A stretch of DNA of 64,000 nucleotides, from the NCBI RefSeq assembly GCF_001298445.1, contig NZ_CP012036.1, forward strand, positions 3,625,351-3,689,350, given 5' to 3'. Position 1 is the first letter of the stretch, and the number at the start of each line of letters is the position of its first letter. This DNA comes from Nostoc piscinale CENA21 (lineage in GTDB: Bacteria; Cyanobacteriota; Cyanobacteriia; Cyanobacteriales; Nostocaceae). The notes beneath the pieces are model-generated. The model had not been told where the DNA came from, did no database searches, and saw only the letters and a program-made list of their open reading frames with translations. Of this stretch, positions 9,276 to 18,400 are shown in pieces. The translations under genes and the position numbers were made by a program.

Positions 9276-9872
9276 TTAATGTGAAACTAACCCAGATTTT
9301 AAGGTAAAATAAGCAGCACAAAATCTACCACCATCTGGATGTTTGAGTACGGCTTTTCCTAGGTAAAAATCATCATCAATTTGAACTAATTGGTCTACCA
9401 ATTCCCGAATCAGAAATTTGGGGTTCTCTGGTAAATCAAAGCTCAAGCGTAAAACTTCAATATCCGGTTCTAATAAACACTGACCACGGGATGTCTGAAA
9501 TTTAAATGCCAGGGTTCTTCCTCTCGTATCTGCCACATAACCATTATATAAAGGCCAGATTAAGCGCCCTAGTAATAACCCATCATTGGTAAAAATATTA
9601 TCGCCAGTATTATTCCTGGCATCAAATGTTTTACCCTCCCAAGGTAGCCACATTTTTGTGATGATATCTAACCAACTATCTAAAACCGGATTGAAATTAG
9701 CAGTCAAAAACTCACCCCAATAGCGACCATTCAAAGTTACTTCTGGGACTTTACCTTGGCGATAAATCTTATCTAAGGCTGCAATTCCACCTTTTTGGTC
9801 AGATTTCAATTGTCTTTTAGCTACTTCCAGTTCTGCACGTAAATTAACATTGAGTTGCTGATCAATATTCAT
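9276..9872 (-). CDS. Conserved cyanobacterial protein of unknown function
   Basis: I cannot assign a named family. The 198-residue soluble protein has a recognisable conserved core: GRYWGEFLTANFNPVLDSWL, then MWLPWEGKTFD and GDNIFTNDGLLLGRLIWP. It ends with a beta-rich part (LAFKFQTSRG, EVLRLSFDLPENP, LVQIDDDFYLGKAVLK). The second half resembles a small-molecule-binding beta barrel, but this is only an impression. The frame is open to a TTG at 9950. The ATG at 9872 is chosen because GAGG lies seven bases before it. Confidence 0.6.
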   Translation of the reverse strand: MNIDQQLNVNLRAELEVAKRQLKSDQKGGIAALDKIYRQGKVPEVTLNGRYWGEFLTANFNPVLDSWLDIITKMWLPWEGKTFDARNNTGDNIFTNDGLLLGRLIWPLYNGYVADTRGRTLAFKFQTSRGQCLLEPDIEVLRLSFDLPENPKFLIRELVDQLVQIDDDFYLGKAVLKHPDGGRFCAAYFTLKSGLVSH

Positions 9873-10464
9873 GAGTCGCCTCACTGAGTTTAGTTGATTC
9901 CTGAAAGCTAGGATTGACGCAATGAAGGAGATTTCACTGTTGAGACTCAATCAAGTAACTGCTTATATTATGACAATTCACAACGCCTGATTCGGGAAGC
10001 AGAGACAGATTGAGTAAATTTACCTGAATCGTTCAGCTTGATTATCCACCTCAGACTTAAGCAGATATTACACTTGACTAACGTTGAATTTTTAATTTTT
10101 GCCAATTTGGCAAACAAATTGTTGTGAATACTGATATTGTTTTTATTGTGCAAGGGGTGTACCAGAAGTTGTCCTGACTTGATGGTTAGGGCAACTTCTC
10201 CAAAAATATTACAAGCGGGAAAAGTAGTACATATAAACTGAAGAGCATCAGCAGTCTAAAAATATTAATCTCCAAGGTGTTAGTGCTGAGTTTCAAATAA
10301 GGTTAATAAAAGATAAAAATTAAATTAAAAATTCATAATCTATATATATAAATTGCAATAAAATCTGACTGCTGGGCGAAAAATGATGGTTTTTATAAAG
10401 TTTTAAGAGTTATTATCGATCCCAAGGAATAAATTAACAACTTGTAAAAAACCATATCAATTTA
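9873..10464. other. About 590-bp intergenic region, no gene seen
   Basis: AT-rich sequence between divergently oriented genes; it should contain both promoters. A 61-codon minus-strand frame (9968-10153) has no protein-like signature and is dismissed. No riboswitch or hairpin of note was recognised. Confidence 0.5.
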
Positions 10465-11019
10465 GTGAACTACCCAAGCGTTTACATTTCGGAACAAACC
10501 AGTCCCATAAATTTAACTGGCGATATGGGACAAGCTGTGCAAATTTCTATTCATGCACCTAGCCAATATATATGTACTAATTGCGAACGGATATTACCAG
10601 ATTGGAAACAAGAACCCTTTTTTTGGGTTGTGATTGTTTTGCAGCGATCGCAATTTCCTTTAGTGGAAAGTACCAAAGAAATCGAAACGGAGAAACAAAA
10701 GTTACGCCAAAGGTTTATGGGATTTGGTTGTGATGTAGCTTTTGAACTGCGCGATCGCGGCTATTTCTCAGATTTAATTGATCCGCGTACTGGCTATCCT
10801 TTACTTTCACGTCCTGGCGCAATGCCACATAATGATACTGCTGTAGTCAAAGCGTTACTCGGCTATCCAGTCATAAAAAATAAATGTTGTGTGCTGGTTC
10901 ATCCTATTTGGGGTACAGCAGTTTATCCGAGTGTTTTAATCTCGGCCGCACCCCCAACCCTGATTGAATTTGTCACCAAAGAAATAGCTTGTCAACATGG
11001 ATGGGAAGAGGAAGTATGA
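10465..11019 (+). CDS. CblD/MMADHC-like cobalamin trafficking protein
   Basis: A 184-residue protein that aligns by eye with the C-terminal domain of human MMADHC (CblD), which hands cytosolic cobalamin to methionine synthase or methylmalonyl-CoA mutase. Shared blocks are EIETEKQKLRQRFMGFGCDV, ELRDRGYFSDLIDPRTGYPL, the LGYPVIKNKCCVL segment and HPIWGTAVYPSVLIS-AAPP. These correspond to IEREVLLEKF, LRAEGYWADFIDP, GCCKVIRHSLWGT and the TNATP end of the human protein. The GTG at 10465 is weakly supported; starts at 10525 or 10537 are possible. Its 3' end lies within a 38-bp tandem duplication. It sits 0.8 kb from a cobalamin riboswitch and cobalt importer, which fits a B12 role, but biochemical function in bacteria is inferred. 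Confidence 0.8.
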   Translation: MNYPSVYISEQTSPINLTGDMGQAVQISIHAPSQYICTNCERILPDWKQEPFFWVVIVLQRSQFPLVESTKEIETEKQKLRQRFMGFGCDVAFELRDRGYFSDLIDPRTGYPLLSRPGAMPHNDTAVVKALLGYPVIKNKCCVLVHPIWGTAVYPSVLISAAPPTLIEFVTKEIACQHGWEEEV

Positions 11020-11079
11020 AGTGTGAAAGTTTTTTCATTCTGGAAGAGGAAGTATGAAGTGTGAAAGTTTTTTCATTCT
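11004..11079. repeat. 38-bp exact tandem duplication across the cblD stop codon
   Basis: Positions 11004-11041 and 11042-11079 are identical, beginning GGAAGAGGAAGTATGAAGTG. The first copy contains the last codons and TGA (11017-11019) of the CblD-like gene, and the second lies just downstream. It looks like a recent slippage or recombination duplication without effect on the reading frame. Confidence 0.9.
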
Positions 11080-11116
11080 AAGACGCAGATGGATGAGTAT
11101 CTTTTAAACAGCAACA

Positions 11117-11707
11117 TTAAAATTTTACCTCCTGCCTCCTGCCTCCTTTTACAAGACTGCGATATTCCCAAGGGTTGGTGAATTTGCTATCACTCCAAAC
11201 ACCTAGTTTTTGCTGTTGTGCTTGTGCTTCCGCTTTTTGAACTAAATCTTTACTCGGACATTTGTTTAAATAAGGGCGATAAACTTTAGCTAAACCTTCT
11301 TTTAATAAAATTTCTTGGACAAAAGTACCGTCTTTTAAGCGGACTTCTGCCACCTTTCTGCCATAGCGATCGCTATCTGTAATCGTCAACATCACGCGAT
11401 CGCCTGATTGTTTTACTAATTGTTGTAAGCGTGCTTGTGCTTTGGCACCCCAGTCAAATTGATTGCGATCAGTGACGCGGTTACTGTTCCTTTCTTTTTG
11501 GGAATGAGGTACTTCTGGCGCATCCACACAAGCAAAGCGCACATTGAATTTATTTCCTTTTGCATCTTTGACAGCTAAAGTATCCCCATCACTCACTCGT
11601 TCTACCAAGTCCCCAGAAGCACCAAAGAATTTATCGCAACTTACCAAACCCAAAACCATCATAGTTGCACTTAGCCAAAGTACCACCTGTTTTGTTAATT
11701 TCTGCAT
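11117..11707 (-). CDS. Thermonuclease-family lipoprotein (staphylococcal-nuclease fold)
   Basis: A 196-residue secreted nuclease. The N-terminus is a lipoprotein signal with lipobox LGLVSC (Cys24), so it should be anchored to a membrane facing the periplasm. The SNase domain follows: VSDGDTLAVKD with the Asp ligands, NVRFACVDAPEVPH containing the catalytic Arg/Asp block, then DRYGRKVAEVRLKDG with the second Arg, and NPWEYR near the end. The active-site set (two Arg and acidic residues) appears complete. It likely degrades extracellular or periplasmic nucleic acid with Ca2+. It lies on the opposite strand between the CblD gene and the cobalt operon and is probably unrelated to them. Confidence 0.88.
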   Translation of the reverse strand: MQKLTKQVVLWLSATMMVLGLVSCDKFFGASGDLVERVSDGDTLAVKDAKGNKFNVRFACVDAPEVPHSQKERNSNRVTDRNQFDWGAKAQARLQQLVKQSGDRVMLTITDSDRYGRKVAEVRLKDGTFVQEILLKEGLAKVYRPYLNKCPSKDLVQKAEAQAQQQKLGVWSDSKFTNPWEYRSLVKGGRRQEVKF

Positions 11708-11810
11708 TCAACCTCACCTAACTCTGATGGATGATACTATATTTGATTTTTGAAATAGATGCGGCTTTGATGGAAGTGCCAACATTAAAAATAGTGATAT
11801 ATTTACTGAG

Positions 11811-11922
11811 ATCGGTTCTGATGGGGAGCAGCCATTAGACGTAAGGGGGAAAGTTCGGTGAGAATCCGGCACTGTCCCGCAACTGTGAACCAATAATTGG
11901 GTGAGTCAGGATGCCCGCCGAT
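11811..11922 (+). promoter_or_regulatory. Cobalamin (AdoCbl) riboswitch
   Basis: The conserved order of a B12 element is present: a GGGAA stretch, then GGTGAGAATCCGGCACTGTC with CCGCAACTGTGA, and the B12 box GAGTCAGGATGCCCGCC at about 11904-11920. The outer stem ATCGGT (11811-11816) can pair with GCCGAT (11917-11922). It ends about 40 bases before the cbiM start, and GAGG (11951-11954) is close enough to be sequestered, so translational control is plausible. High cobalamin should turn off the cobalt importer. Confidence 0.95.
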
Positions 11923-11962
11923 ATAACTGAATATATTTACATAAATCTGCGAGGTACAGATT

Positions 11963-12742
11963 ATGAACAGAAAACAGCAGGCTTTAGCTAGTCTATGCCT
12001 GATGGCAGTAATTAGTTTTTATTTAGTAGTTGGTTTACCCAAACCCGCCTACGCAATGCACATTATGGAAGGTTTTTTACCTGTGCAGTGGGCAATTTTT
12101 TGGTGGGTTGTCGCATTACCATTTTTTCTTTTAGGGTTACGGAGTTTGACGCGCATTACCCAAGCTAACCCCCAGCTTAAACTATTACTGGGCTTGGCGG
12201 GTGCGTTTACTTTTGTACTTTCAGCGTTGAAAATCCCTTCGGTTACAGGTAGTTGTTCTCATCCTACCGGCACAGGGTTAGGTGCGGTGTTGTTTGGCCC
12301 CTTAACTATGTCGGTTTTGGGTAGCTTAGTATTGTTATTTCAAGCTTTGTTATTAGCACATGGCGGTTTGACGACACTGGGTGCAAATGCGTTTTCGATG
12401 GCGATCGCTGGGCCATTTGCCGCTTACTGGATATATAATTTCACAATTAAGCTAGGTGGTAAAGCAAAAATCGCCATATTTCTCGCCGCCGCCATCTCAG
12501 ATTTACTCACCTACATCATTACTTCTATTCAACTCGCCTTAGCTTTTCCTGCACCTGTTGGTGGTTTCATTGCTTCATTCACCAAATTTGCCGGCATTTT
12601 TGCCTTAACGCAAGTTCCTCTTGCAATTAGTGAAGGATTGCTAACTGTATTAGTGTGGAACTGGTTGCAATCTTATAATCCTCAAGAATTAGAATTACTG
12701 AAATTAATCAAACGGGAACCCCAAGGAAATGAATCAGTCTAA
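11963..12742 (+). CDS. cbiM: Cobalt ECF transporter S component CbiM
   Basis: Membrane substrate-binding subunit of the CbiMNQO cobalt importer. The 259-residue product has an extra N-terminal signal-like segment (residues 1-31, ending AYA) before MHIMEGFLP. Mature CbiM proteins need the Met-His start because the free N-terminus and His2 bind Co2+, so cleavage after AYA would create the functional end. About six hydrophobic helices follow, with LKIPSVTGSCSHPTGTGLGA as the conserved metal-site loop and HGGLTTLGANAFSM further on. It is the first gene of the riboswitch-controlled operon, and its end overlaps cbiN by 14 bp. Confidence 0.96.
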   Translation: MNRKQQALASLCLMAVISFYLVVGLPKPAYAMHIMEGFLPVQWAIFWWVVALPFFLLGLRSLTRITQANPQLKLLLGLAGAFTFVLSALKIPSVTGSCSHPTGTGLGAVLFGPLTMSVLGSLVLLFQALLLAHGGLTTLGANAFSMAIAGPFAAYWIYNFTIKLGGKAKIAIFLAAAISDLLTYIITSIQLALAFPAPVGGFIASFTKFAGIFALTQVPLAISEGLLTVLVWNWLQSYNPQELELLKLIKREPQGNESV

Positions 12743-13031
12743 AAAAGGGTTGAGTAACTGGTTATTAGTATTAGCTGTATTAGCTTTAGCTGTTGCACCA
12801 TTAATTTTTGTCCGTGGTGCAGAATTTGGAGGTGCTGATAGCAAAGCACAAGAAGCTATAAGTGAGATACAACCAGAATATAAACCTTGGTTTAAATCAA
12901 TTTTTGAACCAGCTAGTGGTGAAATAGCAAGCTTATTATTTGCGTCGCAAGCGGCTTTGGGTGCGGGAGTAATTGGTTACGCAATTGGCTTATATAAAGG
13001 CCGTTCCCAACAACAAAAGCATGAAGAATGA
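12729..13031 (+). CDS. cbiN: Cobalt transporter accessory subunit CbiN
   Basis: A 100-residue protein with two transmembrane helices (WLLVLAVLALAVAPLIFV and FASQAALGAGVIGYAIGLY) flanking a periplasmic loop with GAEFGGADSKAQEAI and YKPWFKSIFEPASGE. These are the CbiN landmarks. In the Cbi system the loop helps load Co2+ into CbiM. It overlaps cbiM by 14 bp and cbiQ by 4 bp, so it is translationally coupled. Confidence 0.95.
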   Translation: MNQSKKGLSNWLLVLAVLALAVAPLIFVRGAEFGGADSKAQEAISEIQPEYKPWFKSIFEPASGEIASLLFASQAALGAGVIGYAIGLYKGRSQQQKHEE

Positions 13032-13840
13032 GTTTGCAATTAGATACGTTAGCTTATACTAATCGGCTGCGAAAATTACCACCAGAGCATAAACTAATTT
13101 TTGCCTTGACTACTCTGGCAATTGCCTTAGCTACTCATCCACTAGTGCAGATTTTAATAGCAATTTGGATGGCTGTTTGGACAATTGTTTATGCCAAAAT
13201 TCCGGCTGGTATTTATTTTCGCTTGTTATTATTTACCATCGTTTTTTGTTTGACAAGTTTACCAGCTTTGATGATGAATGGGGTGTCAATTCATGATTTG
13301 CCAAAAGTGCAGTTAGATGCTTTATATGGGCTAACTTTTGGGCAATTCTATATTTATGTTAGTCATCATGGCAGCCTGCAAGCATGGTCAATCTTCACCA
13401 GAGCTTTAGCCTCAGTTTCTTGCTTATATTTTCTCATGTTAACTGTGCCATTTACGGAAATATTACAAACTTTGCGTTACTTGCGATTTCCGGTGCTGTT
13501 AACTGATTTGTTATTACTGATGTATCGGTTTATTTTCATTTTGCTGAATACAACTAATGAAATATGGACAGCGCAGAATTCCCGTGGTGGCTATCGCACT
13601 TGGCACAGTTGGATGAAAAGTTTAGCCATATTAATTGGACAACTTTTACAGCGTACTTTACAAGCATATAGTCAGTTTTCTCTGGGTTTAGAAGCGCGGG
13701 GTTTTGTCGGTGAATTTAAAGTTTGGCATCCTCGCCGCTATCATCCCCAAAACAGATATATCATCGAAGCAGTTTGCGGCTGTATTGGTTTAATAGGATT
13801 GGAATTTTGGCGGAATGCAGGAATATTTATTAGAATTTGA
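13028..13840 (+). CDS. cbiQ: Cobalt ECF transporter T component CbiQ
   Basis: A 270-residue transmembrane coupling protein with several hydrophobic helices. The characteristic cytoplasmic segments include the Ala-Arg-Gly type helix (QFSLGLEARGF) that docks onto the ATPase. An earlier block, TNEIWTAQNSRGGYRTW, is typical of CbiQ. It links the CbiM/N substrate unit to ATP hydrolysis by CbiO. It overlaps cbiN by 4 bp and cbiO by 26 bp. Confidence 0.94.
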   Translation: MSLQLDTLAYTNRLRKLPPEHKLIFALTTLAIALATHPLVQILIAIWMAVWTIVYAKIPAGIYFRLLLFTIVFCLTSLPALMMNGVSIHDLPKVQLDALYGLTFGQFYIYVSHHGSLQAWSIFTRALASVSCLYFLMLTVPFTEILQTLRYLRFPVLLTDLLLLMYRFIFILLNTTNEIWTAQNSRGGYRTWHSWMKSLAILIGQLLQRTLQAYSQFSLGLEARGFVGEFKVWHPRRYHPQNRYIIEAVCGCIGLIGLEFWRNAGIFIRI

Positions 13841-14651
13841 GCAAGTCTATTACACTTATTCTGGCGCACAACAATCAGCTTTAAATGGTCTTAACTTAAA
13901 AGTTCCATTAGGTAAAAGATGTGCGTTAATTGGGCAGAATGGTTGTGGTAAAACCACACTATTTTTATTAGCTAATGGTTTATATAAACCTGATTCTGGC
14001 GTTGTGCGGTGGCGCGGAGAAGCGTTAAATTATCATCGCAATTATCTGGGTAAATTGCGCCAACAAGTCGGGCTAATCTTTCAAGACCCCGAACAGCAAC
14101 TAGTGGCTTCTACTGTAGAGGAAGATATATCTTATGGCTTGTGTAATTTAGACTTGCCAGTTGCAGAAATTCAAGCACGAGTAGAACAGGTATTACTAGA
14201 ATTTGGGTTGACAGCTTTAGCAGAAAGACCAGTACATCATTTAAGTTTAGGGCAGAAGAAGCGAGTTTCCATAGCAGATGTGATGGTATTGAATCCTGAA
14301 CTATTATTGTTAGATGAACCGACAGCTTATTTGGATGTGAAACATACGCGGAATTTGATTAAAACTCTGCAAAGAATTCATCGAAATGGCACAACTTTAA
14401 TGATGGCAACCCACGATTTAGATTTGGTATATCGTTGGGCAGATTGGGTTTTTGTGATGGATAAAGGAAACCTAATTTTAGAAGGTGAACCGCAAGATGT
14501 CTTTAATCAGCGTTCTTTATTAGAAGAGTTAGAGTTGGGTGTACCGTTAATATATGAAATGTTATTTGATGGGTTAGCGGGTGAGGATGAAGGAGTTAAA
14601 GAACGAGTGCGGCAAAGAATATTAAAATTATTTCATGATTTTGCATCTTGA
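13815..14651 (+). CDS. cbiO: Cobalt ECF transporter ATPase CbiO
   Basis: A 278-residue ABC ATPase. Walker A is GQNGCGKTT near residue 40; the Q-loop is LIFQDPEQQL; the signature is LSLGQKKRVSIAD; Walker B is LLLLDEPTAYLD; and the H-loop is MMATHDLDL. It powers Co2+ import through CbiMNQ. It is the last gene of the operon, starting inside cbiQ. All catalytic motifs are intact. Confidence 0.95.
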   Translation: MQEYLLEFEQVYYTYSGAQQSALNGLNLKVPLGKRCALIGQNGCGKTTLFLLANGLYKPDSGVVRWRGEALNYHRNYLGKLRQQVGLIFQDPEQQLVASTVEEDISYGLCNLDLPVAEIQARVEQVLLEFGLTALAERPVHHLSLGQKKRVSIADVMVLNPELLLLDEPTAYLDVKHTRNLIKTLQRIHRNGTTLMMATHDLDLVYRWADWVFVMDKGNLILEGEPQDVFNQRSLLEELELGVPLIYEMLFDGLAGEDEGVKERVRQRILKLFHDFAS

Positions 14652-14722
14652 TCTAGTTTAGAGTTGTCAATAACTACGGTTTGCTAAAGTGAGAAGTATC
14701 TAGCAAATTCCCAGATTGCCAA

Positions 14723-15391
14723 ATGGTGAAAACACAAGCAATACCTCCCTTGGAAAGTGGCGATCGCTTAACTCGTCCTGAATTTGAACGCCGTTATGAA
14801 GCTGCAACCCATATCAGAAAAGCAGAACTGATTGAAGGAATTGTTTACGTGGCCTCTCCCTTAAGACATGAACAGCATGGTAAACCCCACAGTCGAGTTA
14901 TAACTTGGTTAGGAGTTTATCAAGCATTGACTCCTGGCGTTGATTTGAGTGTAGAACCAACAGTCAGATTAGATTTAGATAATGAACCCCAACCAGATGC
15001 AGTGCTGTTTATTGAACCTGCGGCGGGTGGACAAACTCGATTAAGCCGTGACGGTTATATTGAAGGTTCTCCCGAATTGATTGTGGAAATTGCTGCTAGT
15101 AGCGTCTCAATTGATACTGGCATTAAAAAGCAAGTTTATCGCCGGAATGGGGTGTTGGAGTATGTAATCTGGCAATCCTACGAGAATAAATTGGAATGGT
15201 TTCGCTTAGTTGATGGTGAGTATCAATTGCTAGCTCCTGGTGCAGATGGCATTATTCGTTCTCAGGTGTTTCCGGGGTTGTGGTTGGCAGTGGAGGCGCT
15301 GTTAAATAATCAAATGGCGCGAGTTTTGGAGGTGGTACAAGAGGGGTTGAAGTCGCCGGAATATGCTGCGTTTGTGCAGCGATTTGTTTAA
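14723..15391 (+). CDS. Uma2-family putative restriction-like endonuclease
   Basis: A 222-residue member of the large cyanobacterial Uma2 (DUF820) family with a PD-(D/E)XK nuclease-like fold. Visible motifs are TVRLDLDNEPQPDAVLFIEP (the PD strand) and GSPELIVEIAASSVSIDTG followed by KKQVYRRNGVLEYVIW (the E-x-K region). Family members are very numerous and their biological role is unsettled. The frame follows the cobalt operon by about 70 bp but has its own ATG. Two more copies lie at 58.2-59.4 kb. Confidence 0.85.
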   Translation: MVKTQAIPPLESGDRLTRPEFERRYEAATHIRKAELIEGIVYVASPLRHEQHGKPHSRVITWLGVYQALTPGVDLSVEPTVRLDLDNEPQPDAVLFIEPAAGGQTRLSRDGYIEGSPELIVEIAASSVSIDTGIKKQVYRRNGVLEYVIWQSYENKLEWFRLVDGEYQLLAPGADGIIRSQVFPGLWLAVEALLNNQMARVLEVVQEGLKSPEYAAFVQRFV

Positions 15392-15468
15392 CGTAGACGC
15401 GAAGCGGCTTCCCGAAGGGTACCACAGAGACACAGAGAACGCAGAGAGAAGAACTCTGCATCTAAAAA
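15392..15468. repeat. Dispersed-type repeat between convergent genes
   Basis: The sequence GTAGACGCGAAGCGGCTTCC with CGAAGGGTA following, then CACAGAGACACAGAGAACGC, belongs to short interspersed motifs I recognise from Nostoc-type genomes. A related CGCAGAGG/CACAGAG stretch lies at about 21222-21262. Confidence 0.55.
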
Positions 15469-18400
15469 TCAACGCTTATCCTCAAGCACAATTGTAGACT
15501 CAGCAGAACGACCAAATTCTTCTGGTGCATATTGTAAATGAGCTTCTGCGCCAGGCCATGTATATGTACCGGCAGTTACAGAACGGACTAGGTAATGTAG
15601 GCTATAAACTCCTGGTTCGAGGTGGTCGGCGTAAGCGATAATGCGATCGCGGTAAATATTGCGATAACCAAGTTGCCAACTATCGGCTTTGGCTTGCAAT
15701 GCGGCTGTCGCAGTTTGAAAACTTTGGTCTACGGCTTCAAATCCTGCTGGTAATGGGTCTTTAATTACTATATGGTCTACAGGATGATCTGCAATTATTT
15801 CTAAACCAATATCAAATACTTGTCCACTATCTACAGTTAAGGGTTTATCAACGGCATACATCCCTGTTTTTTGCAGAACTTTTTCTTCCCCAACTTTACT
15901 AATTTCTCTGGTGACTCGTAAACCATTAAATCTGCCTGGTTGATTGCCTTGCAAGCGATAATTATAGGCAACTAAATAATGTAATTTACCCCTACCTGAT
16001 TTTTGCAATATTAAATCATGGCGACCACGGGGTAATTTATTCATTACAACATTTAGCTGCAAGTTAGGATTTTGATAACCATTAAACCTATTTTCATCTA
16101 ACTTTTGACGAGCTAATTGAACTGTGGTGGCAAAGTTTGGTGGTGTGGGTTGGAGTTGGCTATATTCTACTAATGCTGTTAAGGCTTGAGCATTATCATA
16201 GTTAGTTTGCCATGTGCCATCGCGGCGTAATCCTAATAAACTTTGGAATAATTTATCGATTACTTCTGGTTTACTTTGTTTGGCAATAAATAATCTTAAA
16301 GCTTGGGCTTGGGCTGTAGTAGATGAATTCATCCATCCCCAACTCTTGGGTAAACTAATTACAGCGTTGCGTCCAGTTTCATAGATATTTTGTTGTAACT
16401 GGTTCAACATTTGTTGTGATTCATCTTGCCATTCTGGGAATTGCGATAAATACCGCGCTAGTTTGATTTGGGTGACGATATCAAAGTTATTGCGTTGTTG
16501 GTAAATATCACCTAAGAAACTATTGCTTTTATCTCCTAATTCTGCTAATGCAATTAAGGCATTTAATTGCAGTTGATGTTTACAGATTTGTTGTTTACAA
16601 AAATCATATTGTCCTGGGTTAGCTACTACCTTTTGCAGATAATTTTTCAAGCGCGTGAGTGTTGCAGAATCAATAAAACCAGGAAATGCTTGATTAGCTT
16701 TTACTAAAGATTCCGCCGAGTATGCAGAAACCCAAGGATCTGATTTTTCTTGTCCTGGATAAGCAGCAAAACCACCATCGGCTATTTGTAATTTTTGCAG
16801 TTGCGTAATGGCTTGGTTTGCTTTTTGGCTAGGATTAAATTCAGTAAATGTTTGACTGTATTGTTTACCTAAAGTTTGCAGGTTAGCAGCAATAATTAAT
16901 TGACTGGCGGCTGGTTCTGCAAAGGGTAAATCATCATCTTCTAACACTTGTTTAGCGGGTGCTTTAATTTCAGGTATTAACGTACTCGCCAATTGAATAT
17001 CTAAACCGCCTGCTTCCGGGTAGATATTTTTATCAACATTCAGGGGAATTTTAACTTGTTTTTCTGTTACGCCAGTTTCCACAACTTGTTCGGTAATTTC
17101 TAGTGGCTTGACTTCTAAAGGCAGTTCAAAAGCATCGGCTGTATTATTTAGTTGAGTGGTGAACCTAACTTTACTTTCGCCAACGCCACCTGCAATCATC
17201 GGGAAGCGATAAGCTTTGGTGGCTGGTTCAGCGTTGGTTTGTAAGGAAGTCGCGGTGGGGTTATTTTCTGCAAACTTGACTGTACCGCTAAGTTCACCAT
17301 TAATTGAAAGGTTTCCGTTATTCCCGGTGGTGTTGGTGACGGATAAACCCGCGAAGATGCGATCGCCTGGACGGACAAACTGTGGCAAGATGGCATTAGT
17401 TAGCAGTGGTTTGGTAGTGATAAATGTCGCGTCAGCATTACCAAAGCGCAAGTTTCCATCAGTAGCAACAGCCATCACCCGCCATGTCGTAAAATCATCA
17501 GGTAATTTAAAGGTTATCTGCGCCTTACCACTCGCATCAGCTACAACCGAACCGTTGTAGTAAGCCAACGCCTGAAAATCTGTGCGGACGCGGGTATTTG
17601 CTGCACCCACAGAAAAACCACCGCCATAACCCCAACCTTTGGGTTTAGCAATATCTTGGGGTTGTATCACCACATCAGGACGATTATCGCTGAACCGGGT
17701 AGAGATTTGCTGTTCTGCGTAGACTGTATCTACCAAATTTGGCGGACGATAACCAGATAGTTGCAACACCGCTTCATTCACCACCATGACAGTAAATTGT
17801 CCTGGGGTGGGGTTATTTTGGTTGTCTTTCAGTTCTAATTGTATTGTTTGTTCTGCACCAGGTTCTAAAGATGCTTGCAAAGGTGTCACTTGCACTTTTA
17901 AATATTTATCTTGCAAGTTGACTTTAAAAGGTGAAAAACCAATTTTTACTAATTTATCTAAACTTCCTGGTTCGACTTGGTTAAGAGGTGCGCCTTGTCT
18001 AACTAATACAGCTTCAACTGCTGCATTGGGTAACATTTCTGGCGTGACTTGAAACTGAATTTGGGGTGCGCCTCCCTTAACTTTTGTGACTTGTTGATAA
18101 ATTGGTTTGTCTTTAATGACAGCAAAATATAATTCCGCTTCGGGGTAGGGAGATTGAATTAAAGCTGTGGCAGTTTCCCCAGGTTTATACTCTTTTTTAT
18201 CTAGTTTAACTTCTAGGCGATCGCGGTCTTCCGAACTCCAATAAACTGGGGTTTCTCCTGTTGCCCAAATTTGCAAATCTGTCGCCGTTAATTCCTCTTT
18301 TGTATCGCTAAAATTAGCCCTAATTCTATATGAGCCTGATTCGCGCGGTGTTAAAGTTAATATCTGGGGACTCTCAGCAGAAGTAATATCTGTTTGTTCT

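Noticed and set aside
9968..10153. 61-codon minus-strand frame
   Set aside because: Random-looking sequence in an AT-rich intergenic region.
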